Source: PALSA-612 sp963773055
GTDB lineage: Bacteria > Actinomycetota > Thermoleophilia > Gaiellales > Gaiellaceae
DNA length: 64,000 nucleotides
Assembly (NCBI GenBank): GCA_963773055.1
Contig: CAVYZL010000006.1
Location: 62,001 to 126,000, forward strand
Direction: 5' to 3'
Shown here in pieces: positions 41,406 to 49,532 of this stretch; position 1 is the stretch's first letter; each line of letters begins with the position of its first letter. The translations under genes were made by a program, and so were the position numbers. Below the pieces are notes generated by a model. The model was not told the DNA's origin and did not search any database. It saw nothing but the letters and a program-made list of their open reading frames with translations.

Positions 41406-41492
41406 GCGTTCGCTCTGCGCTTCGTCGTGACCCTTGAAGAGCACCCGCGCCGCGAAGGCGACCGCGACGAAGATCCTCCGCGCGCCGTAGCG

Positions 41493-41831
41493 CTACCCGA
41501 GCTCGAGGCGGTCTCCCTCGGACACGCCCGCGCGCGTGCAGCGCCCGGCGGGCAGCTCGAGCACTGCTTTGGCGCCTCGCCTTGACGCCATCCGCCACGG
41601 CTTCAACTCGGCGGCGATGCGAAGCACGCGAAGCTCCCTGTCGAGGAACACGGCGTCAATCGGGAAGCGCATGAAGAACATGTGGATGGACGAGCCTGGC
41701 CGGAGCAGGATGCCCTCGTCGTCTAAGAGGGACGATCGGCCGAGCAGGCCTTTTGCGCGGAGCCACGCGGAATCGGCGACGACGCAGTTCGCGCAGACGA
41801 CCGTTCCGTCTTCCTTCTGGACTACTGCCAC
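41493..41831 (-). CDS. DUF192 family protein
   Basis: 112 residues: AKGLLGRSSLLDDEGILLRPGSSIHMFFMRFPIDAVFLD is the core of DUF192, and LELPAGRC ends it. No signal peptide, unlike many DUF192 proteins. Function unknown. The GTG at 41831 is supported by TAGGCT six bases upstream. Confidence 0.85.
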   Translation of the reverse strand: MAVVQKEDGTVVCANCVVADSAWLRAKGLLGRSSLLDDEGILLRPGSSIHMFFMRFPIDAVFLDRELRVLRIAAELKPWRMASRRGAKAVLELPAGRCTRAGVSEGDRLELG

Positions 41832-41837
41832 GTCGAG

Positions 41838-41843
41838 AGCCTA
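41838..41843 (-). promoter_or_regulatory. -10 element of the DUF192 gene (leaderless)
   Basis: TAGGCT on the minus strand, six bases before the GTG at 41831. Confidence 0.55.
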
Positions 41844-41852
41844 GAGGCGGAC

Positions 41853-42067
41853 CTAGGAGGGCTTGGCAAAACAATGGCTGAGCCGCCGGAATCGCGCTCG
41901 ACGCTGCGCTCGCGGCGTCCTCGGTCGTCCCAATAGTTCTGAGGCAGCGGCATAGGGGACAGGATTAATCCTGTCCCCTATTCGGTCTCCGTTTGCTCCT
42001 TGCGTCCTGGCGATCACAGCGTCGATCGCGCCCCGGCAACGAGCACCGTTCTGCCAAGCCCTCCTAG
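41853..42067. mobile_element. 215-base element bounded by 16-base inverted repeats
   Basis: The left end CTAGGAGGGCTTGGCA (41853-41868) is repeated exactly as its reverse complement at 42052-42067. The right repeat contains the TAG stop of the neighbouring peptidase-like gene. The interior holds a 30-base perfect palindrome and no convincing gene. This could be a small non-autonomous element, or a decayed REP-type transposase locus. Confidence 0.5.
41952..41981. repeat. Perfect 30-base palindrome, REP/RAYT-like
   Basis: Each arm is ATAGGGGACAGGATT followed by its exact reverse complement. Palindromes with GGGGACAG/CTGTCCCC arms are often found beside REP-associated tyrosine transposases, from memory of such loci; no transposase gene is present here. 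Confidence 0.65.
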
Positions 42068-42858
42068 TACCCCACATGAATGTGGTCGTAATGATCCGGC
42101 AGCCGGAAGGAGGGCCCCGAGAGGTCGAGTAGGGAGATCACCTGCCTCGGCTGGAGCACACCCGGCAGGGAGAGGATCTCCTCGATTGCGCGGTCGGTGA
42201 CCCCACCGGGCTGCTGGTTGCCGAGGATCGGGATTCCGCCGAGACTCGAGATGTCGACCGCGTGGCCCGAGATGTGAGCTGACACGTGCCGCGGCTCCTT
42301 TGCCTTCTTCTCGGCCTTCGTCTGCGCGACGAAGCGCGAATGGCCTGTGACCAGGCACGAGACGCCCACTTGGCCGTGCGCCTCTGCGAGGTAGAGAAGA
42401 ACAGCGAGGATGCGCGGGTCGACGCGGCCTGACGCAACGTCGCTACGTCCGGCCGCGGTGAGGTCGATCCGCGTGTCGGCCAGCGCGCGCTGGGCGAGGC
42501 TTGACGAGGACTGGAGCACGAGCTGCTCGATCGAGTCCGCGCCGACTGCCGTGGCGTAGCGCGCGAGCGCGACCTCGCTTGCGTCGGCCGACACGGCCAC
42601 CGCACGCGTCGGCGTGGGGATCAGGTCCGGCCCTGCGCGGCGTGACGCGATCCCCGCGAGCTGGAGCCGGCCGAGCAAGAGCTCGCGGTCGGCCTCGTTG
42701 CGCGCTGCCTCCGCCCTGGCCGCGGCGGACGGCGAAAGCTGCTCCGCGTGCGCCTTTTGCCCCGACCAGACGACGCCGGCGAAGAGGAAGATCGCAGCGG
42801 CGAAGAGCCAGAAGAAATGCACTGGCAGGGTCGCAGAGGTAGGACGGGGAAGGCGCAC
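42064..42858 (-). CDS. Membrane-anchored peptidase M15-like protein
   Basis: 264 residues with one N-terminal membrane helix (about 12-32). The C-terminal part has S193-x-H195-x2-G198 and D202 (HVSAHISGHAVDISS) and H259-x-H261 at the very end (DHYDHIHVGY), the zinc-ligand arrangement of M15 D-Ala-D-Ala carboxypeptidases and related peptidoglycan hydrolases. The middle is helical. It probably acts on the cell wall outside the membrane. Divergent from the tad locus, so it may open the wall for the pilus. Confidence 0.65.
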   Translation of the reverse strand: MRLPRPTSATLPVHFFWLFAAAIFLFAGVVWSGQKAHAEQLSPSAAARAEAARNEADRELLLGRLQLAGIASRRAGPDLIPTPTRAVAVSADASEVALARYATAVGADSIEQLVLQSSSSLAQRALADTRIDLTAAGRSDVASGRVDPRILAVLLYLAEAHGQVGVSCLVTGHSRFVAQTKAEKKAKEPRHVSAHISGHAVDISSLGGIPILGNQQPGGVTDRAIEEILSLPGVLQPRQVISLLDLSGPSFRLPDHYDHIHVGY

Positions 42859-42970
42859 GACTCCCCTCTCATCGGACGGCGCGGCCGTCCCCCTTTACCC
42901 GTCAGAGGGATGCGCGACAAGCGCCGACGAAGATCCCTCCCTCGGGTCACGAGAATCACCCGGCCGGGGG

Positions 42971-43417
42971 ATGAGGACCGGAAGTGCCCGACCCATCGTG
43001 TGCTCATGGGCAGGTGGGCACCTTCTTCAAAGGGCATTCGGCTGCGAGCGCGGGCAGACGATGGTCGAGTTCACGATCGTCCTGCCGATCTTTCTCCTGC
43101 TCTTGCTGGGCATCGCCCAGCTCGGCACCGCGTTCAACCATCACACGCAGCTGACCGACGCCACTCGCGTCGGTGCGCGCTTCGGCGCGCCGCTCGGCTG
43201 CAGCGGAACCTGCAACCGGTCGAGTCTCGTCGTCTCGAAGGTGAAAGCGTCCGCCGCCAACCTCGACCAGTCGAAGCTGGGCGTGACGGTGACGTCGACG
43301 TGGCAGCCGGGCACTGACCTCAAGGTCTGCGCCACGTACCCGTACTCGGTCAACCTCATCGGTCTCGTCGTCAGCGCGGGAAACCTCAACTCATGCACAA
43401 CGGAGCGTGTCGAATGA
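42971..43417 (+). CDS. TadE-like pilus assembly protein (first copy)
   Basis: About 148 residues. After a poorly conserved N-terminus comes the TadE signature CERGQTMVEFTIVLPIFLLLLLGIAQLG, with the conserved Glu of pseudopilins and one membrane helix, then a short extracellular domain with VCATYPYSVNLIGLVV and SCTTERVE. It resembles the second TadE at 44440 closely, so the two arose by duplication. The start is uncertain: the ATG at 42971 is the first plausible one. Its stop overlaps the TadG start (ATGA). Confidence 0.8.
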   Translation: MRTGSARPIVCSWAGGHLLQRAFGCERGQTMVEFTIVLPIFLLLLLGIAQLGTAFNHHTQLTDATRVGARFGAPLGCSGTCNRSSLVVSKVKASAANLDQSKLGVTVTSTWQPGTDLKVCATYPYSVNLIGLVVSAGNLNSCTTERVE

Positions 43418-44328
43418 CAAAGCGGCGTCTTTCTCCAGTGGCCGAGCGCGGTCAGATGGTGGCCATCGTTGCCGTCTCGGCCGTCGCACTCATCGCGATG
43501 GGCGCGTTCGTGATGGACGTCGGTTCGTGGATTCGGGCGCACCGTGCGACGCAGAGCGCGGCGGATGCGTCCGCCCTCGCAGCGGCGCAGGCGCTCCCTG
43601 ATAACACGACCACGGCGACGACGCTCGGTCTCGACTACGCCGGTAAGAACGACGGTGGCGTCGCCTCGGGCGACATCGCGTACAGCTCGTACACCGTTGC
43701 CAACGACACGGTCACGGTCACCGCGAAGCGCACCGCGCCCGGCTTTCTGTCGCGCGTGATCGGTATCAGCTCCGTCAATCTCAAGGCAACGGCCGTCGCA
43801 CGCGCCTACAACCTGGCGAGCCCGATGTACGCTGCGCCCTTCGGCATCTCGAAGAGCGAGCCTTTCCTGAGCGGCTCCGGGTGTCCGTGCTACGGAACGC
43901 CAACGACCTTCGACCTGAACAAGGCCGGCCCCGGCGGCTTCAAGGTGATCGACATCGACGGCTCGAGCGGCGGTATCGGGCAGACGACGCTCGCGAGTTG
44001 GATCCTCGGCGGCTACTCGGGTCCGATGGGGCTCGGCTGGTACTACTCGGACCCCGGCGCGAAGTTCAACCCGTCGCAGGTGCAGAGCGCGATGAATGCC
44101 CGCGTCAACTCGGTGCTGCTCTTCCCGATCTACGACGCGACGCAGGGAACCGGTTCGAACATGCAGTACCGGGTCGTCGGCTGGGCCGGCTTCTACGTGA
44201 CGGGCTGGACGGCGCAGGGCATCAACGCGACGATCACGGGCTATCTCCAGAAGGTCTCCTGGGAGGGCCAGGAGGCCCCGTCGTTCACGGATTACTACGG
44301 CGCCTCGGTGGTCAAGCTCGTCGGCTGA
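43414..44328 (+). CDS. TadG-like protein (first copy), no VWA domain
   Basis: 304 residues. ERGQMVAIVAVSAVALIAMGAFVMDVG is the Tad/TadG membrane segment, followed by the helix ATQSAADASALAAAQALP. The extracellular remainder (to GASVVKLVG) has no MIDAS, whereas many TadG proteins carry a VWA domain. It is probably an assembled or secreted minor pseudopilin. The ATG at 43414 overlaps the TadE stop. A paralogue follows at 44832. Confidence 0.8.
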   Translation: MTKRRLSPVAERGQMVAIVAVSAVALIAMGAFVMDVGSWIRAHRATQSAADASALAAAQALPDNTTTATTLGLDYAGKNDGGVASGDIAYSSYTVANDTVTVTAKRTAPGFLSRVIGISSVNLKATAVARAYNLASPMYAAPFGISKSEPFLSGSGCPCYGTPTTFDLNKAGPGGFKVIDIDGSSGGIGQTTLASWILGGYSGPMGLGWYYSDPGAKFNPSQVQSAMNARVNSVLLFPIYDATQGTGSNMQYRVVGWAGFYVTGWTAQGINATITGYLQKVSWEGQEAPSFTDYYGASVVKLVG

Positions 44329-44361
44329 TCACGCCTTCGCGCGGAACGGACCGGCGCACGC

Positions 44362-44377
44362 TCCCCCTTCGGGGGGA
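44362..44377 (+). other. UUCG-capped RNA hairpin between the two TadE-TadG modules
   Basis: TCCCCC-TTCG-GGGGGA: a six-base-pair stem with the very stable UUCG tetraloop and no T tract after it. It may be a processing or stability element separating the two modules. Confidence 0.5.
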
Positions 44378-44439
44378 TGAGGGTCGCCCACTTCGAGACG
44401 ATCATGGGTGGAGTCGAATCGGAGTGAGGCGAAAGGACC

Positions 44440-44835
44440 ATGACGAAGGGGCGCAGGTCGATTCGTGAGCAGCGCGGTCAGACGATGGTGGAGTTCGCCA
44501 TCGTCCTTCCGATCCTGCTGATGCTCATCCTCGGCATCGCCCAGCTCGGTCTCACCTTCAACAACTACCTCGCGCTCACGGATGGCGTCCGAGCCGGCGC
44601 CCGCTACGGCGCCGTGCTCCGCACCTCGGCGACACACGACGCGCAAACGACCGCGAAGGTCAAGCAGTCGGCGGCGAATCTCAACTCGAGCAACATCACC
44701 ACGACGATCACGTCGACCTGGCAGGCCGGCGCCGATCTGACTGTCTGTGCGACCTACCCGTACTCGATCAATCTCATCGGCCTCGTCGTGAAATCGGGGA
44801 ACCTGAATTCCTGTACGACGAACCGGGTCGAATGA
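44440..44835 (+). CDS. TadE-like pilus assembly protein (second copy)
   Basis: 131 residues: EQRGQTMVEFAIVLPILLMLILGIAQLGLTF (signature and membrane helix), then an external domain with VCATYPYSINLIGLVVKSGN and SCTTNRVE, nearly matching the first copy. The ATG has AAAGGA upstream. ATGA overlap with the following TadG gene. Confidence 0.85.
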   Translation: MTKGRRSIREQRGQTMVEFAIVLPILLMLILGIAQLGLTFNNYLALTDGVRAGARYGAVLRTSATHDAQTTAKVKQSAANLNSSNITTTITSTWQAGADLTVCATYPYSINLIGLVVKSGNLNSCTTNRVE

Positions 44836-45917
44836 GGCTGGCCGAGATCCCACTGCGCGAACAAAGGATGATCGCCATGACACTCAGCCGCACCACAGCA
44901 TCCCTCCGCCGCTTCGCCCTTCGGCGCAAGCTTCGGGGTGAGGCGGGCCAAGTCCTGGCGCTGATGGCCGTCGGAGCGGTGGCGCTGATCGGCATGGGCG
45001 CGTTCGTGATCGACGTGGGTGGCGGCTTCCGCCAGCAGCGGAAGGCACAGTCGGCTGCGGACGGATCCGCGCTGGCGGCGGCGCAGCAGCTGCCGCTGAG
45101 CACGTCGGCGGCCAGTGCGGCCTCCGCAGCGGTGAAGGCGAAGAACTTGCCCGACGGCACCGTCGCGACCACCTTCGCGTCGACGTACGTCGCGAACGAC
45201 ACCGCGATCAGCAAGGCGGACACGACCTCACCGAGCTTCTTCGCGAAGGTGCTCGGCTTCTCGATCTTCTCGGAGTCCGCCAACGCCAAGGCGATCGCGG
45301 GGAGCTACACCGGCTGGTCGAAGGGAATGTCTCCGTGGGTGACGGACAAGGCCACGATTCAATGGGGCCAGAACATCCAGTTCAAGGTGAAGGCCGGAGA
45401 CCAGGCCAGCTCGGGGAACTTCGGCGCCGCGCGGCTTCCGATCAACGAGCAGAACTGCAACCTGGCCGGAGGCGGCAGCGACTACCGCAAGCTGATCGGC
45501 GGCTCGTACAACTCCTGCATGGTGAGCCTCGGGAACAAGCTCAACCCCGAGACGGGCAACGTCACGGGGCCGACCAGTCAGGGCCTGTCCGACCGGGGCG
45601 TGATCCAGAACTTCGACCCGTACTCGATCCTCGCCCCGCAGGCGGACGGCTCGTACGCCCTGACGACGTACTCGCACCCGAACCTCATCGTCATCCCCGT
45701 GATCGACCAGTTCAACAACGGGAACTCGAACCCGTTCACCGTCGTCGGCTTCGCCTGGTTCATCATCACGAGCTACACGAGCAACACGGTCAACGGGATG
45801 TTCATCGGCTCCTGGGCGCCGGGTGGGGCTCAGTGCTCGACGGGCGGGTCGACGACCTCCTGCCCGGTCGGCGGATACTCGCCGTACGGCTTCAAGGTCA
45901 TCCAGCTGATCAGCTGA
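44832..45917 (+). CDS. TadG-like protein (second copy), no VWA domain
   Basis: 361 residues from the ATGA-overlapping start, or 346 from the ATG at 44877, which has its own AAGGAT site. GEAGQVLALMAVGAVALIGMGAFVIDVG and QSAADGSALAAAQQLP give the Tad membrane and helix region. The external domain differs from copy one in detail but shares the layout and the ending YGFKVIQLIS. No MIDAS. Likely a minor pseudopilin. Confidence 0.8.
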   Translation: MRLAEIPLREQRMIAMTLSRTTASLRRFALRRKLRGEAGQVLALMAVGAVALIGMGAFVIDVGGGFRQQRKAQSAADGSALAAAQQLPLSTSAASAASAAVKAKNLPDGTVATTFASTYVANDTAISKADTTSPSFFAKVLGFSIFSESANAKAIAGSYTGWSKGMSPWVTDKATIQWGQNIQFKVKAGDQASSGNFGAARLPINEQNCNLAGGGSDYRKLIGGSYNSCMVSLGNKLNPETGNVTGPTSQGLSDRGVIQNFDPYSILAPQADGSYALTTYSHPNLIVIPVIDQFNNGNSNPFTVVGFAWFIITSYTSNTVNGMFIGSWAPGGAQCSTGGSTTSCPVGGYSPYGFKVIQLIS

Positions 45918-45940
45918 GGTTCCACCGACAAAAAGCTTGC

Positions 45941-45968
45941 CGACGGGGCGCCGAGAGGCGCCTCGTCG
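45941..45968 (+). other. Strong GNRA-capped hairpin upstream of cpaB
   Basis: A 12-base-pair stem with a GAGA tetraloop (one G-U pair), starting 24 bases after the second TadG stop. Two smaller hairpins lie closer to cpaB (46026-46038 and 46040-46066). There is no T tract. Confidence 0.6.
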
Positions 45969-46093
45969 CGTGTGACAGCTATCTCGAGGTCGTGCTTTTG
46001 ACGGATTCCCAGACGATCTTCAAGTGACCGTAAAGGTCGTGGGGGCGTCTGCCGATGAACCCCCCAGCGATCCTCGACCCAAGGACAGGAGCC

Positions 46094-46873
46094 ATGACGT
46101 ATCGACTTCGCAATATTCTCATCGCAGTTGGCCTGGCGGTTGTCGCTGCGCTGCTCACGGTCTTCTACGTCTCGAACTACAAGAGCAGCGTTCGTGCCGA
46201 CTCCGAGACCGTCCGTGTCCTCGTCGCGGCACGCGACATCCCGCTCGGCACGCTTGGCTCCGACGTCATTGGCGAGAAGATGCTGACGACGCAGGAGATC
46301 CCGCGGAAGGCGATCGTCGCCGGCACGATCTCGAAGCCCGAGGACGTGCAGGGTCTAATCGCGACCCAGCCGATCTACATCGGCGAGCAGGTGACCGCGC
46401 GCCGTTTCGGCCCGATCGAGGAAGCAGGCGTGCGCACGCAGCTCAAGGGCACGTACCGTGCAATCCAGATCCCGGGCAACCCGAACCAGCTTCTCTCCGG
46501 CGTCATCAAGGCCGGCGACCACGTGGACCTCGTCGCCAGCATCAAGTACCCGTCGGAGCAGGGCTCGAAGCACTTCTCGAAAGTCGTCCTCCAGGACGTT
46601 CTCGTCCTGCGGACGTCGGGCGACACGAGCTCCACGGCAAGCGTCGTCGACCCGAACGGTGGCGACGGCTGGATCATGCTCCGGCTTACCGATGCCCAGT
46701 CGCAAAGGCTCTACTTCGTCTACGCAAACGAGGACTGGTGGCTCGCCCTGCGACCCGGCCTCAACGACGCAAACAGCCCGGGCGCCGCACTGATCGACGA
46801 CGCGGTGAGCATCCTCAAGACCGGTCTCGGACGCCCGGACAACGCCAAGGGCCGCCTGAACGGAGGGAAGTGA
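46094..46873 (+). CDS. cpaB: Flp pilus assembly protein CpaB/RcpC
   Basis: 259 residues: one N-terminal helix (NILIAVGLAVVAALLTVFYV), then an SAF domain (VRVLVAARDIPLGTLGSDVIGEKM) and the C-terminal CpaB domain with GDHVDLVASI. In other systems it works at the cell surface with the secretin; here, in an apparent monoderm, it may stabilise the assembly through the wall. The ATG has CAGGAG five bases upstream, so this gene is leadered. Confidence 0.85.
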   Translation: MTYRLRNILIAVGLAVVAALLTVFYVSNYKSSVRADSETVRVLVAARDIPLGTLGSDVIGEKMLTTQEIPRKAIVAGTISKPEDVQGLIATQPIYIGEQVTARRFGPIEEAGVRTQLKGTYRAIQIPGNPNQLLSGVIKAGDHVDLVASIKYPSEQGSKHFSKVVLQDVLVLRTSGDTSSTASVVDPNGGDGWIMLRLTDAQSQRLYFVYANEDWWLALRPGLNDANSPGAALIDDAVSILKTGLGRPDNAKGRLNGGK

Positions 46874-46875
46874 GC

Positions 46876-48078
46876 ATGACTGACGAGACCCAGAACTACT
46901 CACGCGACCGGCTGCGCGTCTTCGTCACGGGATCCTGCGACGGCCTCGCCGAGGTTGCCCAGGCGCTCGACGCGAACGACGAGCTCGAGCTGGTCGGCTC
47001 CACGGAGAGCGTCCAGGAGGCATCGACGGCCCTCGCCGGCGGTCACCTCGAGGCGGTGCTCCACGCGACGCGCGGCCCCGCCTACCCTGCCGAGGAGCTC
47101 GCCGCGATTCGCGAGTTCACGCGGGCGCCGATCATCGTGCTCGCCTCGGGCGACTCCTCCGCGCTTCTCGAGGAGGCACTCGAGGACGGCGTCGCCGACC
47201 TGATCCCCCTGCCGCAGCTGACGGAGAACATCGTCTTCGCCATCCGCAAGGCCTGCCACCACGGTCGCCGTGCACAGCAGGCCGAAGGTGGACGCGGACG
47301 TGTGATCACCGTCTTCAGCCCCAAGGGCGGTGTCGGCAAGACCGTCGTCTCGACGAACCTCTCCGCGACGTTCGCGAAGACGATGGGCAAGCGCACGCTT
47401 CTTCTCGACCTCGACCTGCAGTTCGGCGACGCGGCGATCATGCTCGGCCTCCAGCCCGAGAAGACGATCTACGACCTCGTCGTCGCTCCTGGTGAGCTCG
47501 ACTCGGAGAAGCTCGCCGGCTACACGCTCGCGCACACCTGTGGCGTGGACGTCCTGCCGGCACCGCTCCAGCCCGAGGACGCCGAGCTCGTAACGGAGGG
47601 CAAGCTTGCCCGACTGCTCGAGGTCGCGCGGGGCTCGTACGACGTGATCGTCGTCGACACCTCCCCGTTCTTCCACGGGCCGATGCTGGCGACGCTCGAC
47701 CGGACGGACGACCTGCTCCTGCTCTGCGGTCTCGATGTGCCGACGATCAAGAACGTCAGGCTGAGCCTGCAGACGCTCGAGCTCCTCTCGTTCCCGACGG
47801 AGCGCGTCGGCGTGATCCTCAACCGCTCGAACTCGAACGTCGGCATCCAGCGCGCCGAGGTCGAGCGGGCGCTCGAGACGAAGATCCGTGCCGACTTGCC
47901 GTCCGACCGCGCCGTGCCGCTCGGTGTCAACCGCGGTAAGCCGGTTGCACTCGCAGACCCGGGCTCGGACTTCTCGAAGGGGATCCACGAGCTCGCGAAG
48001 AGCCTGATCGCCGCCGGTCCCGGTGGCAAGAAGAAGGCGTCGGCTCGCAAGAGCATCTTCGGCCGCAGTCGGAGCTAG
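46876..48078 (+). CDS. cpaE: TadZ/CpaE-like ATPase
   Basis: 400 residues. Residues 12-127 form a receiver-like fold (RLRVFVTGSCDGL to IRKA) in which the phospho-acceptor Asp position is VLHATRG, so it is not a working receiver. A MinD/ParA ATPase follows: Walker A FSPKGGVGKT at 147-156, DLDLQFGD (Walker A') and VDTSPFFHG (Walker B). It usually positions the pilus machine at a cell pole. Immediately after cpaB and before tadA. Confidence 0.88.
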   Translation: MTDETQNYSRDRLRVFVTGSCDGLAEVAQALDANDELELVGSTESVQEASTALAGGHLEAVLHATRGPAYPAEELAAIREFTRAPIIVLASGDSSALLEEALEDGVADLIPLPQLTENIVFAIRKACHHGRRAQQAEGGRGRVITVFSPKGGVGKTVVSTNLSATFAKTMGKRTLLLDLDLQFGDAAIMLGLQPEKTIYDLVVAPGELDSEKLAGYTLAHTCGVDVLPAPLQPEDAELVTEGKLARLLEVARGSYDVIVVDTSPFFHGPMLATLDRTDDLLLLCGLDVPTIKNVRLSLQTLELLSFPTERVGVILNRSNSNVGIQRAEVERALETKIRADLPSDRAVPLGVNRGKPVALADPGSDFSKGIHELAKSLIAAGPGGKKKASARKSIFGRSRS

Positions 48079-48080
48079 CG

Positions 48081-49532
48081 ATGGGCCTCCACGATCGCAT
48101 CAATGGCCCCGTCGGGGTCGTCGGAGCCGAGGAGAACGGTTCCGAGGCGACTCCGCTCGCAGTCCGCGAGGGCGGCAAAGGCCGGCCGAGGCAGGTCGAC
48201 CCGTACGCCGAGCTGAAGACACGGGTCCACCACGCATGCATCGCGCGGCTTGGCCCCGAGCTGTTCACGACCGAGTCGACGGAGGACCTCAACGAGCGCG
48301 TGATGCGGTCGGTCATGGAGCAGCTTGCTCTCGACCGGACGCCGCTGACGCGTGAGGAGCGCCGGCAGATCGTTGCCGACATCGCCGACGACATCCTCGG
48401 CTACGGGCCGCTGGAGCCGTTTCTCCGCGACGACACCGTGACGGAGATCATGGTCAACGGGTCGAACAAGGTCTTCGTCGAGCGCACAGGCAAGATCGAG
48501 CCGACGGACGCGACGTTCGTCGACGACGCGCACCTGATGCGCATCATCGACAAGATCGTGTCGCAGATCGGCAGGCGCATCGACGAGTCGTCGCCAATGG
48601 TCGACGCCCGCCTTCCTGACGGGAGCCGTGTCAACGCGATCATCCCGCCGCTCGCGCTCAAGGGGCCGACGCTCACGATCCGGAAGTTCTCCCGCGACCC
48701 GTACACGATGGACGACCTGATCGAGTTCGGCTCGATCTCGAGCCGCGGTGCCCACTTCCTGGCCGCGGCAGTCAAGGGACAGCTGAACATCTTGATCTCC
48801 GGAGGAACCGGTACCGGTAAGACGACCCTTCTGAACGCGATGTCCGCGTATGTCCCGTCAGACGAGCGGATCGTCACGATCGAGGATGCGGCTGAGCTCC
48901 AGCTCCAGCAGGACCATGTGATCACGCTCGAGTCGCGCCCGGCGAACATCGAAGGCGTCGGCGAGATCCGCATCCGCGAGCTGGTCCGGAACTCCCTTCG
49001 CATGCGGCCCGACCGCATCATCGTGGGTGAGGTTCGTGGTGCGGAGACGGTGGACATGCTCCAGGCGATGAACACGGGCCACGAGGGCTCGCTGACGACC
49101 ATCCACGCGAACTCCCCGCGCGATGCGCTCGCCCGTCTCGAGACGCTCGTGCTCACGGCCGGCGTCGAGTTGCCGCTGCGCGCGATCCGCGAGCAGATCT
49201 CGAGCGCCTTCGACCTGCTCGTCCAGATCGCTCGCCTCGTCGACGGAAGCCGGCGCATCACGCACATCACGGAAGTGCTCCGCATGGAGTCCGACGTCGT
49301 GACGCTGCAGGACGTCTTCGTTGCAAAGCCGCCGGATGAGGAGACCGCGCAAGCGCAGCACGCGATGCGTCTGATGGGCCCCCTCCACTGCACCGGGCTG
49401 AAGCCGCACTTCCTCGAGAAGATGGCCGCAGCCGGCGTCTCCTTGCCGCCGACGTTCTTCGAAGCGGAAGACGAGTCGATGGCCCGCCACAGCTTTGCTG
49501 CCGGTAGCTTCGGCGGGAGCCTTCGCGGATGA
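48081..49532 (+). CDS. tadA: Pilus/secretion ATPase TadA (CpaF)
   Basis: 483 residues of a type II/IV secretion ATPase. The N-domain has TVTEIMVNGSNKVFVE; Walker A GGTGTGKTTLLNAM starts at 241; MRPDRIIVGEVRGAE holds the Walker B region; HANSPRDALARLE follows. It powers pilus assembly or secretion. Its stop overlaps the TadB fusion start (ATGA). Confidence 0.93.
   Translation: MGLHDRINGPVGVVGAEENGSEATPLAVREGGKGRPRQVDPYAELKTRVHHACIARLGPELFTTESTEDLNERVMRSVMEQLALDRTPLTREERRQIVADIADDILGYGPLEPFLRDDTVTEIMVNGSNKVFVERTGKIEPTDATFVDDAHLMRIIDKIVSQIGRRIDESSPMVDARLPDGSRVNAIIPPLALKGPTLTIRKFSRDPYTMDDLIEFGSISSRGAHFLAAAVKGQLNILISGGTGTGKTTLLNAMSAYVPSDERIVTIEDAAELQLQQDHVITLESRPANIEGVGEIRIRELVRNSLRMRPDRIIVGEVRGAETVDMLQAMNTGHEGSLTTIHANSPRDALARLETLVLTAGVELPLRAIREQISSAFDLLVQIARLVDGSRRITHITEVLRMESDVVTLQDVFVAKPPDEETAQAQHAMRLMGPLHCTGLKPHFLEKMAAAGVSLPPTFFEAEDESMARHSFAAGSFGGSLRG

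Noticed and set aside
41406..41492. Possible gene remnant after glmS (FVAVAFAARVLFKG on the minus strand)
   Set aside because: Too short, with no stop or start of its own; it only runs on antisense into glmS.
41853..42077. 74-codon minus-strand open frame in the inverted-repeat element
   Set aside because: It crosses the perfect palindrome and both repeats, has no family character, and no promoter or ribosome binding site.
45918..46093. Confident call of a c-di-GMP riboswitch before cpaB
   Set aside because: The hairpins do not match the GEMM consensus well enough by eye; kept only as a hypothesis in the findings.
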